Assembly: GCF_001297065.1 (NCBI RefSeq)
Contig: NZ_LHOX01000010.1
Span: 1-64,000 of the forward strand
Direction of reading: 5' to 3'
Length of the DNA stretch: 64,000 nt
From: Enterococcus sp. RIT-PI-f
GTDB lineage: Bacteria; Bacillota; Bacilli; Lactobacillales; Enterococcaceae
Positions 27,056-37,212 of the stretch are shown here, piece by piece. How positions within the stretch are numbered: the stretch's first letter is position 1; every line of letters begins with the position of its first letter. The position numbers and the translations under genes are program-made. The notes beneath the pieces were generated by a model. It did no database searches. It was not told the origin of the DNA and saw only the letters and a list, made by a program, of their open reading frames with translations.

Positions 27056-28105
27056 GTGGACTTTTTTGAGGCGTTGCAATGGAACAATTGGAAAAAGCTG
27101 CCGTTGGAGGTCAAACACCAGTTGATTCAACAGATATTGATGTATTTTGTCAGTCCATTAAAGGAAATAACCGATTTGCATCTAGTGGAATATGCGTATG
27201 CTGGAATAAAATGTACGACGTTTCAGCTAATGATCGATGATGAGGCCTTTGTATTTGTGCCAGGCACTTCTGAGGCAATCTTGGGCTGGGATTTAGGTGT
27301 TCAAGGGTTGACGCTATCAAGCTGGGGACAATCATGGCAAAAAGCAAATACCCATGCAGAAAGCTTGGCTCAAACCTATGGCTTCCAAAATGAACAGGAT
27401 TGGTCTGACTATGTCAATGAATCTACCAGTCCGCTGCGTAAAGCTGAAATTGCGCCTATGCTGGTGCAATGTTATGCATTACCAGTTGGCAGTACCTTCG
27501 TGGGGATTCTCAACACCGTCACTGCAGAGTTTCGCGGCCATGTCGAGCGATACAATTTGTTTGCCGACGATCTACAAGGAACATTCCATCGGCCGACTTC
27601 CTTCGAAGAAAGCTTACGCTATGCGTTGCCTCAAGGAATCGTGAAAGAAAATCACTATTATGCTGCTTTGCATCCTCTGACCGACGATTATATGCTGTTC
27701 GATCATCAAGCAGTATCCCAAACGATGCTGCAAACAAGATTGGCTGCTGAGGGCTTTTCGTTGTTGTCAGAAGACCAGTGGGAATATTGCTGCGGCGCTG
27801 GCACGAGACGGCTTTTTCGCTGGGGGAATGAGAAATCCTGCGAGGATGGAATGACACTGCCTGCCTTTGAGCTGCTGGAACCCAATATGTTTGGCTGTAT
27901 GTATGGGTTAGCAGACGGCTGGGAATTGACCGATGGCTTGTCGTTGAAAATGGATAAGTGGGCAGCTTGCGGTCATTCATTGTTGGATGCCTTGCCCTAT
28001 GCCACCTACTATCGGTCACGGCAGATCTTGCAACCGGATAAACTTCTTTCTCCCCAAGATTATCGCTATCGTAAAGCGATTTTGATCGAAAAAGACCGCA
28101 TCTAA
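27056..28105 (+). CDS. SUMF1/FGE-sulfatase-fold protein of unknown function
   Basis: A 349-residue protein. FVFVPG at 65-70 and EDQWEYCCGAGTRRLFRWGNE at about 239-259 match the opening and core of formylglycine-generating-enzyme (SUMF1/EgtB/PvdO) domains, whose consensus has FVPGG and EWEYAARGG...PWG. The end (YRSRQIL...YRKAI) also fits. The domain seems diverged, with a 55-residue N-terminal helix-rich addition and a CC pair in place of AA. Catalytic cysteines are not obvious, so a binding rather than enzymatic role is possible. Start GTG at 27056, after GAGGGG. Confidence 0.7.
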   Translation: MDFFEALQWNNWKKLPLEVKHQLIQQILMYFVSPLKEITDLHLVEYAYAGIKCTTFQLMIDDEAFVFVPGTSEAILGWDLGVQGLTLSSWGQSWQKANTHAESLAQTYGFQNEQDWSDYVNESTSPLRKAEIAPMLVQCYALPVGSTFVGILNTVTAEFRGHVERYNLFADDLQGTFHRPTSFEESLRYALPQGIVKENHYYAALHPLTDDYMLFDHQAVSQTMLQTRLAAEGFSLLSEDQWEYCCGAGTRRLFRWGNEKSCEDGMTLPAFELLEPNMFGCMYGLADGWELTDGLSLKMDKWAACGHSLLDALPYATYYRSRQILQPDKLLSPQDYRYRKAILIEKDRI

Positions 28106-28108
28106 GGA

Positions 28109-28137
28109 TTGACTTTTTCCTTATCTTTCCTTATACT
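28109..28137 (+). promoter_or_regulatory. Promoter of the alaS leader
   Basis: TTGACT (28109-28114), 17-bp spacer, TATACT (28132-28137), immediately after the preceding stop. Confidence 0.85.
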
Positions 28138-28143
28138 TTGAAT

Positions 28144-28358
28144 GATAAAGGATATCGTTGGTTTGGTGTTGCATCACAGAAAGTTTTTCACTGCTGAGAG
28201 AAAAACATGTGCCCAGCTGAATGGCTCCCTTTGATCGGTTTTCAACAGCAATGTTGACGCGTACTCAGTGTTAGCGAGTCTAAGAGGTAATGAGTTACAT
28301 CATTGCAAGCAAGGTGGTACCGCGTGTTGACGTCCTTGTCTTTGCAATGGTGTTTTTT
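28144..28358 (+). promoter_or_regulatory. T-box leader (alanine) controlling alaS
   Basis: The T-box sequence AAGGTGGTACCGCG lies at 28311-28324 inside the terminator/antiterminator switch. The terminator stem is CATTGCAAG (28301-28309) / CTTTGCAATG (28340-28349) followed by T7 (28352-28358). Uncharged tRNA-Ala would pair with the T-box bulge and a specifier codon in stem I and allow read-through. GCT triplets at 28216-28218 and 28224-28226 are candidates; the fold was not computed. Confidence 0.9.
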
Positions 28359-28442
28359 TGTCTTTTTTTCTATACGCCGCGATCAACAGGAGAGCGTATG
28401 CACCACGACCTAAACGAACACAGCAGAAAGTAGGAGAATAAA

Positions 28443-31085
28443 GTGAAACAATTATCCAGTGCAGAAGTACGCAAACTGTTTTTAGATTTTTTCCAATCTA
28501 AAGGCCATTCTATCGAACCAAGTGCATCATTGGTTCCTGTCAATGACCCGACATTATTATGGATCAATTCGGGTGTCGCAACATTAAAGAAATATTTTGA
28601 TGGTTCAGTCGTACCTGAAAATCCGCGTATCACCAATGCCCAAAAATCAATTCGGACCAACGACATCGAAAATGTGGGTAAGACTGCCCGTCACCATACA
28701 ATGTTTGAAATGCTAGGAAATTTTTCCATCGGTGATTATTTCAAAAATGAAGCGATTCATTGGGCCTGGGAATTTTTAACTGGTGCTGAATGGATGGCTT
28801 TTGATCCGGAAAAATTATATGTGACTGTTTACCCGAAAGATACGGAAGCAAAACGCATTTGGGCGGAAGAAATCGGTTTGACTCCAGAACATATTGTTGA
28901 GATCGAAGACAATTTCTGGGATATCGGTGCGGGCCCATGTGGACCGGATTCAGAGATTTTTTATGATCGTGGTGAAGCGTTTAATGATGTAGCGGAAGAT
29001 GATCCAGAAAATTATCCTGGCGGCGAAAATGAGCGTTATTTAGAAATTTGGAACTTAGTCTTTTCTGAGTTCAACCACCAGCCTGACGGTTCTTATGAAC
29101 CACTGCCGCACAAAAACATTGATACGGGGATGGGTCTGGAACGGATGGTATCGATCGTGCAAAATGCACCAACCAACTTTGAAACGGACCTGTTTATGCC
29201 GATCATTGAAGCAGTTGCCCAATTGAGCGGAAAAGTCGCATATGGCGATAGCAAAACAACGGATATCTCGTTCAAAGTCATCGCTGATCATATCCGTGCG
29301 CTTTCTTTTGCGATTGGCGATGGCGCACTGCCATCAAATGAAGGCCGCGGCTATGTCTTGCGTCGTTTGCTCCGTCGTGCGGTCATGCATGGTAAGAAAT
29401 TAGGGATCGACGCTGCTTTCTTGTATAAATTGGTGCCAATCGTTGGCGGGATCATGGAAAGCTACTATCCTGAAGTATTGGCACAACAAGCCTTTATTGA
29501 AAAAGTCGTTCGCAGTGAAGAGGAACGTTTCCATGAAACTATCAATGAAGGTTTAGCCATCTTGAACGATGTCATCGCTGCAGTCAAAGCTGCTGATCAA
29601 GATACATTGCAAGGGGCAGATATTTTCAAACTATATGATACGTATGGTTTCCCAGTAGAATTAACAGAAGAAGTGGCAGAAGACGAAGGATTGAAAGTCG
29701 ATCATGCAGGGTTTGAAGCTGAAATGGAGGCACAACGGACCCGCGCACGTTCTGCCCGTCAAACGGAGTTATCTATGGGCGTTCAATCTGCTTTGTTGAC
29801 AGACATCAAAATCGACAGCCGTTTCGTCGGCTATGACACCCAAGAAGTCAAAAGTTCTTTGCGCGTCTTGATCCAAGAGGAAGCATTGCAAGATACGGCG
29901 AATGAAGGCGAAGCGCAATTGATTTTTGCTGAAACGCCATTTTACGCAGAAATGGGTGGACAAGTCGCAGATACTGGAACGATCGTTGATGAAACAGGTC
30001 AAATCGTTGCTGAAGTCACCGACGTGAAGAAAGCGCCGAATGGTCAATTCCTTCATACAGTCACGATCCTTGCACCGATCACAGTCGATACAGTGTATTT
30101 CTTGCAAGTCGACCAGCACCGTCGCAATAAAATTATCAAAAACCACACAGCAACCCACTTGCTGCACAAAGCGTTGAAAGAAGTATTGGGCAATCATGCC
30201 AATCAAGCCGGTTCATTAGTGGCACCTGGGCACTTGCGTTTTGACTTTAGCCATTTTGGCCAAGTCACTGCCGACGAACTGAGCCAAATGGAACAGATCG
30301 TCAATGAAAAGATTTGGGCTGCTTTGCCAGTCGTAACCATTGAAACCGACATCGATACTGCCAAAGGCATGGGCGCGATGGCTTTATTCGGTGAGAAATA
30401 CGGCCATGATGTTCGGGTAGTGAATGTAGCAGATTGGTCGATCGAACTATGCGGGGGAACCCACGTTGTGAATACGGAAGATATCGGTATCTTCAAGATC
30501 ATTTCAGAATCTGGTATTGGCGCAGGCGTTCGTCGGATCGAAGCGGTAACTAGTGAAGAAGCCTATCGCTTGCTGCAAGACGAGGAAGCACAATTGAAAG
30601 CTGTTGCCTCTATCGTGAAGTCCGCACAAATCAAAGAAGTGGTTGCCAAGACAGAACAATTGCACATGCAATTGCGGGAACTGCAAAAAGAGAATGAAGC
30701 ACTGGCGAGCAAATTGGCCAATCAGCAAGCTGGAGATGTCTTTAAAGAAGTCGAAGAGATCAATGGTGTCCGTGTGATCACAGCCAAAGTCAATGTCAAA
30801 GATATGAACCAACTGCGTCAATTGGCCGATCAATGGAAACAAAAAGACTACTCTGACGTGTTGGTCTTAGCGACTGCCAATGATGGCAAAGTCAATCTTT
30901 TGGCAGCTGTGAATGCAGCGGCTAATGCCAAAGGCATAAAGGCTGGCGACCTGATCAAAACCATCGCACCAATCGTTGGCGGTGGGGGTGGCGGCCGTCC
31001 TGATATGGCGCAAGCAGGCGGTAAGAATCCTGAAGGAATCGCAGAAGCCTTGACCAAAACCAAAGAATGGTTAGCCGAAAAATAA
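28443..31085 (+). CDS. alaS: Alanyl-tRNA synthetase
   Basis: An 880-residue class II synthetase. The catalytic core has the N-terminal [13 protein letters not shown] and [12 protein letters not shown] motifs; the editing domain carries [11 protein letters not shown] and CGGTHV (zinc ligands); the C-Ala region ends [15 protein letters not shown]. Full length for the family. Start GTG at 28443 with AGGAG six bases upstream. Expression is controlled by the T-box. The RqcH of this window uses tRNA-Ala, so supply of Ala-tRNA also feeds ribosome quality control. Confidence 0.98.
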   Translation: MKQLSSAEVRKLFLDFFQSKGHSIEPSASLVPVNDPTLLWINSGVATLKKYFDGSVVPENPRITNAQKSIRTNDIENVGKTARHHTMFEMLGNFSIGDYFKNEAIHWAWEFLTGAEWMAFDPEKLYVTVYPKDTEAKRIWAEEIGLTPEHIVEIEDNFWDIGAGPCGPDSEIFYDRGEAFNDVAEDDPENYPGGENERYLEIWNLVFSEFNHQPDGSYEPLPHKNIDTGMGLERMVSIVQNAPTNFETDLFMPIIEAVAQLSGKVAYGDSKTTDISFKVIADHIRALSFAIGDGALPSNEGRGYVLRRLLRRAVMHGKKLGIDAAFLYKLVPIVGGIMESYYPEVLAQQAFIEKVVRSEEERFHETINEGLAILNDVIAAVKAADQDTLQGADIFKLYDTYGFPVELTEEVAEDEGLKVDHAGFEAEMEAQRTRARSARQTELSMGVQSALLTDIKIDSRFVGYDTQEVKSSLRVLIQEEALQDTANEGEAQLIFAETPFYAEMGGQVADTGTIVDETGQIVAEVTDVKKAPNGQFLHTVTILAPITVDTVYFLQVDQHRRNKIIKNHTATHLLHKALKEVLGNHANQAGSLVAPGHLRFDFSHFGQVTADELSQMEQIVNEKIWAALPVVTIETDIDTAKGMGAMALFGEKYGHDVRVVNVADWSIELCGGTHVVNTEDIGIFKIISESGIGAGVRRIEAVTSEEAYRLLQDEEAQLKAVASIVKSAQIKEVVAKTEQLHMQLRELQKENEALASKLANQQAGDVFKEVEEINGVRVITAKVNVKDMNQLRQLADQWKQKDYSDVLVLATANDGKVNLLAAVNAAANAKGIKAGDLIKTIAPIVGGGGGGRPDMAQAGGKNPEGIAEALTKTKEWLAEK

Positions 31086-31124
31086 AACAACCCTTATTTA
31101 TATTTAGACGCAAGCGATTGTCAG

Positions 31125-31163
31125 AAGATAACAGAATGATTGAGGTCATTCTGTTATCTTTTT
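31125..31163 (+). terminator. Terminator after alaS
   Basis: Perfect 15-bp stem AAGATAACAGAATGA (31125-31139) / TCATTCTGTTATCTT (31146-31160) with T5. Confidence 0.9.
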
Positions 31164-31300
31164 AAATGTACGTTTATCTGGTCCTATCATTGAGAGTCAA
31201 AAAAAACTTTTTTTCAAATGAAGAGAGGAATAGTTGTTTAAATCTTTTCTTTCGGGGTAAAATAAGAAAGACGAAATTTTAGGTGAGAGGGGGACGACTT

Positions 31301-32443
31301 GTGGCTGATTTTAATCAGAAAGGCAATCGTCAAAACGGATCTGATGACCGTGTGGCGATCGGTGTGCGGGCAGGTTGGCTAGGGCTGGGATCGAACCTTG
31401 TCTTGTTTATCGGCAAGTTTTTGATTGGCTTATCGGCGGGATCAGTGGCGATCATGGCTGATGCAATCAACAGTTTGACCGATACAGCTTCCTCATTGCT
31501 AACGTTGATCGGCTTTCGGATCGCGGGGAAGCCAGCAGATAGTGAGCATCCTTATGGACATGCCCGTTTTGAATCCATCAGCGGGTTTGTAGTCTCTTTG
31601 CTAATCACCTTTGTTGGGGGGCAATTCTTGCTTTCCTCAATCAATAAAATCATCACACCGGAACATATTCGCCTTTCGCCTATGCTGTTTGTTGTCTTGA
31701 TCTTATCGATTGGTATCAAAGTCTGGCAGGGCTTGATGTACCGATCGCTGTCAAAAAAAATCGATTCGGCGACATTGCAAGCCAGTGGCCAAGACAGCAT
31801 CAATGATGTCATCACGACAGCTGCTGTTTTATTGTCAGCAATCGTGGAATGGCTGACAGGCTGGCGGGTCGATGGGTACGTTGGGTTGCTGATCGCGCTG
31901 TATATTTTATATAATGGGATACAAATGATTCGCACATTTATCAATGATTTGTTAGGCAGTCGTCCAACCGAAGCCGAGTTGACAGAAATGGAAGAACGGT
32001 TGGCTAGTTATCAGACGATCTTGGGTTTTCATGATCTGCTCGTTCATAATTATGGCCCTTCAAATCGGTTTGCGAGTGTGCATATAGAAGTGGATGATAC
32101 CTGGACCTTGAATCAAGCCCATCAAGTGATCGATCAAATCGAGCATGACTTTTTCACGCAGCTTCAAGTGGAGCTTGTTTGCCATTTGGATCCGGTCCCG
32201 ATCCATGATCCGCATTATCGCCAATTGAGACAAGCCGTCAAAAGATTGCTGCGGATGATCGATCCGCAACTAAGAATGCATGATTTTCGTGTGTCGGGGG
32301 AAAAGATTTACTTTGATCTGGTCATCCCGAATGAAGCGCTCTATCCAGATGCGGTTATTCGGCAAATGATGCAGGAAAAAATGACGGAGGAATTAGGAAA
32401 CTATGTGGTGGAGATCACCTTTGACCATAGTTATCTATTGTAG
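31301..32443 (+). CDS. Cation diffusion facilitator family transporter
   Basis: A 380-residue CDF exporter for divalent metals (Zn, Mn or similar). Six transmembrane helices lie in residues ~20-210; metal-binding aspartates occur in MADAINSLTD (TM2) and GQDSINDVIT (TM5). A cytoplasmic C-terminal domain with VHIEVD and a further ~80-residue extension follow. Start GTG at 31301, eight bases after AGGGGG. A promoter TTGTTT-18-TAAAAT is at 31234-31263. The stop overlaps the ribosome site of cls, so the two are co-transcribed. Metal specificity cannot be told. Confidence 0.92.
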   Translation: MADFNQKGNRQNGSDDRVAIGVRAGWLGLGSNLVLFIGKFLIGLSAGSVAIMADAINSLTDTASSLLTLIGFRIAGKPADSEHPYGHARFESISGFVVSLLITFVGGQFLLSSINKIITPEHIRLSPMLFVVLILSIGIKVWQGLMYRSLSKKIDSATLQASGQDSINDVITTAAVLLSAIVEWLTGWRVDGYVGLLIALYILYNGIQMIRTFINDLLGSRPTEAELTEMEERLASYQTILGFHDLLVHNYGPSNRFASVHIEVDDTWTLNQAHQVIDQIEHDFFTQLQVELVCHLDPVPIHDPHYRQLRQAVKRLLRMIDPQLRMHDFRVSGEKIYFDLVIPNEALYPDAVIRQMMQEKMTEELGNYVVEITFDHSYLL

Positions 32444-32452
32444 GAGGAAAAT

Positions 32453-33919
32453 ATGATTAAAATGGATATGAGTATGGTGTCAACTGTCTTTGTGGCGCTG
32501 CTCTTTATCAATACAGTGGCAGCCCTCATTACGGTGTTTCGCAAACCACGCTCGATAGCAAGTGTGTTTGCCTGGATGATGACGTTGGTGTTCATACCAG
32601 GATTAGGGTTTGTTTTGTATTTGTTTTGCGGTCGGGGGATCGATGGAGAAATCATTTATAAATTTAGTGAGCACCACCAAAGCCGCATCAATGAAATCAA
32701 TCAAATCATCAAAATGCACAACTATTCTTTCCCTGATCATCCCTATTCGGATGACAACCATTTATTGGAACGCTATTTTAAAAACTTAGATGAGTCGCCG
32801 TTGACAAAAGGCAACAAAGTTGATTTTTATACCGATGGCAAAGAGAAATTTGCGGCATTGTTTGAAGATATCAAACAAGCCCAAGATAACGTGCATGTAG
32901 AGTATTACTCCTTTTTTAATGATGAGATCGGTGGTCAATTTTTATCGATCTTGATCGATAAAGCCAAAGAAGGGGTCGAAGTTCGTTTGGTGTATGATCC
33001 ATGGGGATCACCAAAAGCCAATCGGAAGTTTTTTCAACCGTTGATCAATGCGGGGGGGAAAGTTGCCCCGTTCATTACATCTAAAAATTTGATCCGTAAT
33101 ACCCGATTGAATTATCATTTGCATCGGAAAATCGTGGTTATCGATGGACAAATCGGCTGGACGGGCGGCTTTAATGTAGGGGATCAGTATTTAGGTAAAA
33201 AAGCCAAATTTGGTTACTGGCGAGATACCCACGCCCGTATCGTTGGTACCGCTAGTTTTACGTTGCAAGAGATTTTTATCCGCGACTGGAATGCTTCTGT
33301 ACAAAAAGAAGAAGACCAGCTGGAATATGCAGACAATTATTTTATTTTGCCTTCAAAAGAGCTTTCTGGCAATGTGGATATGCAAATCGTGGCTGACGGA
33401 CCAGAATCAGAAACCGAAATTCTCAAAGGCGGCTTCGTCAAAATGATTTTGGCTGCCAAAGAGTCCATTTGGATCCAAACACCTTACTTGATTCCCGATG
33501 ATAGTATGATGAACGCACTGGAAATCGCGATCCATTCAGGTGTCGATGTTCGCATCATGATCCCTTGTATGCCAGATCATCCATTTATTTATCGTGCTAC
33601 GCAGCATTATGCCAATTATTTGCATCGTCGGGGCGCCAAAATCTATGTGTATAACAATGGATTCTTACACGCCAAGACGGTGATGATGGATGACACGATT
33701 TGTTCATTTGGGACCACCAATCAAGACATCCGCAGTTACGCATTGAACTTTGAAGTCAATGCCTTTACTTATGACCATGATGTCACGCAAACGTTGAAAC
33801 AATTTTTTGAAGAGGATATGCAGCAATCGACATTGCTGACGGATGAACTATTGGCGGAACAATCCTATTGGCTGCGATTCAAGCAAAACTTTTCACGACT
33901 GCTTTCACCGATCTTGTAA
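32453..33919 (+). CDS. cls: Cardiolipin synthase (phospholipase D family)
   Basis: A 488-residue membrane enzyme condensing two phosphatidylglycerols to cardiolipin. Two N-terminal transmembrane helices (about 7-25 and 37-58) precede two HxKxxxxD motifs: HRKIVVID from His224 and HAKTVMMD from His406. Length is typical of Firmicute Cls. ATG at 32453 follows AGGAGG. The 3' end overlaps the convergent RNase HI gene by 15 bases. Confidence 0.96.
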   Translation: MIKMDMSMVSTVFVALLFINTVAALITVFRKPRSIASVFAWMMTLVFIPGLGFVLYLFCGRGIDGEIIYKFSEHHQSRINEINQIIKMHNYSFPDHPYSDDNHLLERYFKNLDESPLTKGNKVDFYTDGKEKFAALFEDIKQAQDNVHVEYYSFFNDEIGGQFLSILIDKAKEGVEVRLVYDPWGSPKANRKFFQPLINAGGKVAPFITSKNLIRNTRLNYHLHRKIVVIDGQIGWTGGFNVGDQYLGKKAKFGYWRDTHARIVGTASFTLQEIFIRDWNASVQKEEDQLEYADNYFILPSKELSGNVDMQIVADGPESETEILKGGFVKMILAAKESIWIQTPYLIPDDSMMNALEIAIHSGVDVRIMIPCMPDHPFIYRATQHYANYLHRRGAKIYVYNNGFLHAKTVMMDDTICSFGTTNQDIRSYALNFEVNAFTYDHDVTQTLKQFFEEDMQQSTLLTDELLAEQSYWLRFKQNFSRLLSPIL

Positions 33920-34315
33920 TTTCAGGGCTTTGGCCAACCCTTGTCTGGCCAGATGATCGGCGCCCTTATTTTGACTTTCGGGAATCCATTGAATGATCGC
34001 CAAAGCATACTGATCTAGCAAAAGATGAATCTGCTGTAAATAATCTTTGAAATCGGGATTATTGGTATAGTCTTTATCAATGGTCTGCGCCACGATTTTA
34101 CTATCGGTAAAGAACATGCAGGTTTGCTGATGCAGCTTTCTTTCCAAGACAAAGGTCAACGCTTGGGCCATGACGGCGAATTCAGCTTGATGGTTGCTGC
34201 CTTGTGCTAATGGGAAGGACAGTTGTTCATATATCTGGTCACCGACAAGCATGATGCCGCCGCCGCTAGGACCAGGATTGCCTTTTGTAGAAGCATCGAG
34301 ATAGATTTTTAACAT
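33905..34315 (-). CDS. rnhA: RNase HI family protein (YpdQ/YpeP-like)
   Basis: A 136-residue type 1 RNase H fold. Catalytic acidic residues are seen as YLDAS (Asp7), NHQAEF (Glu), FTDSK (Asp) and NKGADHLAR (final Asp), so the DEDD set is intact. It should cut the RNA strand of RNA-DNA hybrids, although several YpdQ-like proteins have low activity. Start ATG at 34315 with GGGTG upstream. Its last codons overlap the end of cls. Confidence 0.88.
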   Translation of the reverse strand: MLKIYLDASTKGNPGPSGGGIMLVGDQIYEQLSFPLAQGSNHQAEFAVMAQALTFVLERKLHQQTCMFFTDSKIVAQTIDKDYTNNPDFKDYLQQIHLLLDQYALAIIQWIPESQNKGADHLARQGLAKALKLQDR

Positions 34316-34380
34316 ATTTTCACCCTTTTTGTTATGATTAACTTATAGTATACAAGAAATAAATGGTGTGAGGAACATAT

Positions 34381-34806
34381 ATGAAGCGTAAATTTTACTG
34401 GCAGCCAGAAGCTGCAACAGCGATTATTTATTGGTCATTGACTTTGATCATTTTATTTTATAGTTTGATTTTGGCTTTGGAGAATACCAGACCCTACTGG
34501 AAAAGCAATTTGGTGCTGGCGTTCTTTGTGTTATTTGTCTATTTGGGCTCGCGGCGCAAAGTATCGTTAGATGATACGCAACTCACGATCCGTTATGCCC
34601 GTATTTGGAAAAAAAGAGTGATCCGTTATACAGAGATCGAACATCTCTGCAATGAAGGACGGATGTTGAAGATTTCAACCAGCAATGAGCAATGGACCGC
34701 TGCTTTCCGCAAACAGGATGTTTCAGCTTTGGCGGAATATTTGTCGGATAAAACAGCATTGCCGATTGTTTCAGGTGTGGTAGAAAAAAGACCGCCGATC
34801 GACTAA
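34381..34806 (+). CDS. EbsA-like membrane protein
   Basis: A 141-residue protein with two transmembrane helices (about 13-34 and 40-56) followed by a beta-rich cytoplasmic domain (KVSLDDTQLTIRYARIWKKRVIRYTEIEHL), similar in pattern to PH-like bPH domains. This layout and the neighbouring RNase H gene fit the enterococcal EbsA family, first linked to aggregation-substance/pheromone expression. The assignment rests on recollection of the family, not on a search. A terminator follows. Confidence 0.6.
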   Translation: MKRKFYWQPEAATAIIYWSLTLIILFYSLILALENTRPYWKSNLVLAFFVLFVYLGSRRKVSLDDTQLTIRYARIWKKRVIRYTEIEHLCNEGRMLKISTSNEQWTAAFRKQDVSALAEYLSDKTALPIVSGVVEKRPPID

Positions 34807-34810
34807 TGAT

Positions 34811-34855
34811 AAAGTGCTCTCTGGATGCTGCGGCAGAAGGAGAGGCTTTTTTTTT
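34811..34855 (+). terminator. Terminator before fhs
   Basis: CTCTC (34817-34821) / GAGAG (34840-34844) based hairpin followed by T9; stem is imperfect. Confidence 0.55.
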
Positions 34856-34965
34856 GCTATTGGGCACAAACTCGGGCTTCACATCTATTGAAAAACTAGT
34901 ATAATGGATATATAGCAAACGAATCTTTATTTATATGCTAAATAGTTCGTGAATAGAGGGTTTAA

Positions 34966-36636
34966 ATGAAATCAGATATTGAAATAGCACAAGAATCAAC
35001 GCTTAAACAGATTATTGACATTGCGCAGACCATTGGCTTGACTGAAGATGATGTATCTTTATATGGCAAATATAAGGCCAAACTGGAGTGGTCAGCGATC
35101 GAAGCACGCAAACAACAAGCAACCGGGAGATTGGTCCTAGTTACGGCAATCAATCCAACGCCTGCTGGGGAAGGCAAATCGACCGTGACCATCGGTCTTG
35201 CAGATGCCTTGAATCGGATCGGGAAGCAATCCGTGATTGCATTAAGAGAACCTTCATTGGGGCCTGTGATGGGTGTCAAAGGCGGTGCGGCCGGTGGCGG
35301 CATGGCACAAGTGTTGCCGATGGAAGATATCAATTTGCACTTTACAGGAGATATGCACGCGATCACTGCGGCGAACAATGCCTTGTCCGCTTTGATCGAT
35401 AATCATATCCAACAAGGGAATGAACTAAACATCGATCCCCGCAGAGTGAGTTGGAAGCGCGTCGTCGATTTAAATGATCGGGCCTTGCGACAAGTGATCG
35501 TAGGACTAGGTGGACCTGTGCAAGGTGTACCTAGAGAAGATGGATTTGACATCACAGTCGCCAGTGAAATTATGGCCATTTTATGTTTGGCCACCAGTAT
35601 CGATGATTTGAAACAACGCTTGAGTCACATTTTGATTGGGTATACGTATGACCGGCAGCCTGTTTTCGTAGCAGATCTTCAAATCCAAGGTGCATTGGCC
35701 TTATTACTCAAAGATGCCTTGAAACCGAATCTTGTCCAAACGATCGAAGGTACACCAGCCTTTGTACATGGCGGCCCATTTGCCAATATTGCGCATGGCT
35801 GCAACAGCGTGATCGCTACAGAATCTGCTTTGCGTTTAGGCGCTTATACTGTAACGGAAGCCGGATTTGGTGCTGATTTAGGGGCTGAAAAATTTTTGGA
35901 TATCAAAACACCGAATTTGTCCAAAGCGCCGGATGCCATCGTCGTCGTCGCAACGATCCGCGCCTTGAAGATGCATGGCGGTGTAGCAGTCAATGCGCTA
36001 GGTAGCGAGAATCTTGACGCGATCCGAGCAGGCTTTGGCAATTTGGCTCGTCATGTCAGCAATCTGCGGAAATACCAAATACCTGTGGTCGTGGCATTAA
36101 ATGGATTTGTCCAAGATACTGAACAGGAAAGACTACTGGTAGAAGACCTGTGCCAAGAGATAGATGTCCAAGTTGCTAGAACCGATGTGTGGGCGCAGGG
36201 AGGCGCAGGGGGCGAAGCACTCGCGCAGGCTGTCGTCCAGACGATTGAGAGCACGCCTGCCCGCTATCAACGGTTATACTCGGATGCACAATCTTTGGTT
36301 GAAAAAGCCGAAACGATCGTACGTGAAATCTATGGCGGTTCTGCCGTTGAATTCTCAGCAAAAGCCAAAAGTCAGATAGCGGCTTTCGCTGAAAAAGGTT
36401 GGGATCAATTGCCTTTATGTATGGCGAAAACCCAATATTCCTTTAGTGATGACCCGCAACGCCTAGGGGCACCGAAGGACTTTACGGTCACCATCCGTGA
36501 ATTTGTACCAAAACTAGGCGCTGGCTTTATCGTGGCGCTGACAGGAGCAGTCATGACTATGCCAGGCCTGCCGAAACAACCAGCTGCCTTGAAGATGGAT
36601 GTCACTTCTGATGGACAAGCGGTGGGACTGTTTTAA
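34966..36636 (+). CDS. fhs: Formate-tetrahydrofolate ligase
   Basis: A 556-residue ATP-dependent enzyme making 10-formyl-tetrahydrofolate for purine and initiator-tRNA formylation. The ATP loop [10 protein letters not shown] is at 64-73; the [20 protein letters not shown] block and [13 protein letters not shown] are highly conserved. Length is normal. ATG at 34966 after AGAGGG. A -10 TATAAT (34900-34905) or TTGAAA-17-TATAGC (34888-34916) could drive it. Monocistronic, with a strong terminator. Confidence 0.97.
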   Translation: MKSDIEIAQESTLKQIIDIAQTIGLTEDDVSLYGKYKAKLEWSAIEARKQQATGRLVLVTAINPTPAGEGKSTVTIGLADALNRIGKQSVIALREPSLGPVMGVKGGAAGGGMAQVLPMEDINLHFTGDMHAITAANNALSALIDNHIQQGNELNIDPRRVSWKRVVDLNDRALRQVIVGLGGPVQGVPREDGFDITVASEIMAILCLATSIDDLKQRLSHILIGYTYDRQPVFVADLQIQGALALLLKDALKPNLVQTIEGTPAFVHGGPFANIAHGCNSVIATESALRLGAYTVTEAGFGADLGAEKFLDIKTPNLSKAPDAIVVVATIRALKMHGGVAVNALGSENLDAIRAGFGNLARHVSNLRKYQIPVVVALNGFVQDTEQERLLVEDLCQEIDVQVARTDVWAQGGAGGEALAQAVVQTIESTPARYQRLYSDAQSLVEKAETIVREIYGGSAVEFSAKAKSQIAAFAEKGWDQLPLCMAKTQYSFSDDPQRLGAPKDFTVTIREFVPKLGAGFIVALTGAVMTMPGLPKQPAALKMDVTSDGQAVGLF

Positions 36637-36647
36637 TAGAGAAGCAC

Positions 36648-36684
36648 AACGACTACTGTCTGCACGATGGTAGTCGTTATTTTT
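36648..36684 (+). terminator. Terminator after fhs
   Basis: Perfect 9-bp stem AACGACTAC (36648-36656) / GTAGTCGTT (36670-36678) with T-rich tail. Confidence 0.85.
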
Positions 36685-36809
36685 GGTGCTTTGTCGTCTT
36701 TAGGCGCAAATTTCGGTTTTTCTTGTTATAATCAGAAGAGGTCTGACAAAAGCTGTTTTATTTTTGCAGATTTTCAAGTATACTTAAAAAATTGGAGTGT
36801 GTACCTGCT

Positions 36810-37211
36810 ATGCAAATCGAAATCAAACGTCGCACAGGCTTTTTCGGCATGGCCAGTCCAATCAAATTGATACAAGTTGGACAACCGATTGCCAGTATCT
36901 CTCACGACCAATCACAACTGGTCACGATCGATCCGTCACAACCTTTGACGGTTAAATTGATGATGCTTCGCAGTCAACCTTATAGGGTGAAGCATGAGAT
37001 GGTGCCGGTCAAGCTTGAGATTGTGCTTAATCCGCAGTTGAAACAGTTTTATTTTCTCAGTTATGGCCTGTTTTTCGTTTTTGCTGGTTTGAGCGGGTTA
37101 TTTTATACGCAAGGCTGGCTTTGGCCGCTGTTGATTATGCTGATCGTCCTATATGGCGTCGGTTTGCGCTATTTCCTTGTGCGAGGTTATTTGATTAGGG
37201 AGGTTGAATAA
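36810..37211 (+). CDS. Hypothetical membrane protein
   Basis: A 133-residue protein. Residues 1-80 are soluble with beta character (MQIEIKRRTGFFGM, LTVKLMMLRSQPYRVK); two adjacent transmembrane helices follow (about 84-104 and 107-127), then a basic end. ATG at 36810; GGAG lies 12 bases upstream, rather far. It ends one base before the next gene, so it belongs to the lspA-rluD transcript. Function unknown. Confidence 0.7.
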   Translation: MQIEIKRRTGFFGMASPIKLIQVGQPIASISHDQSQLVTIDPSQPLTVKLMMLRSQPYRVKHEMVPVKLEIVLNPQLKQFYFLSYGLFFVFAGLSGLFYTQGWLWPLLIMLIVLYGVGLRYFLVRGYLIREVE

Positions 37212-37212
37212 G

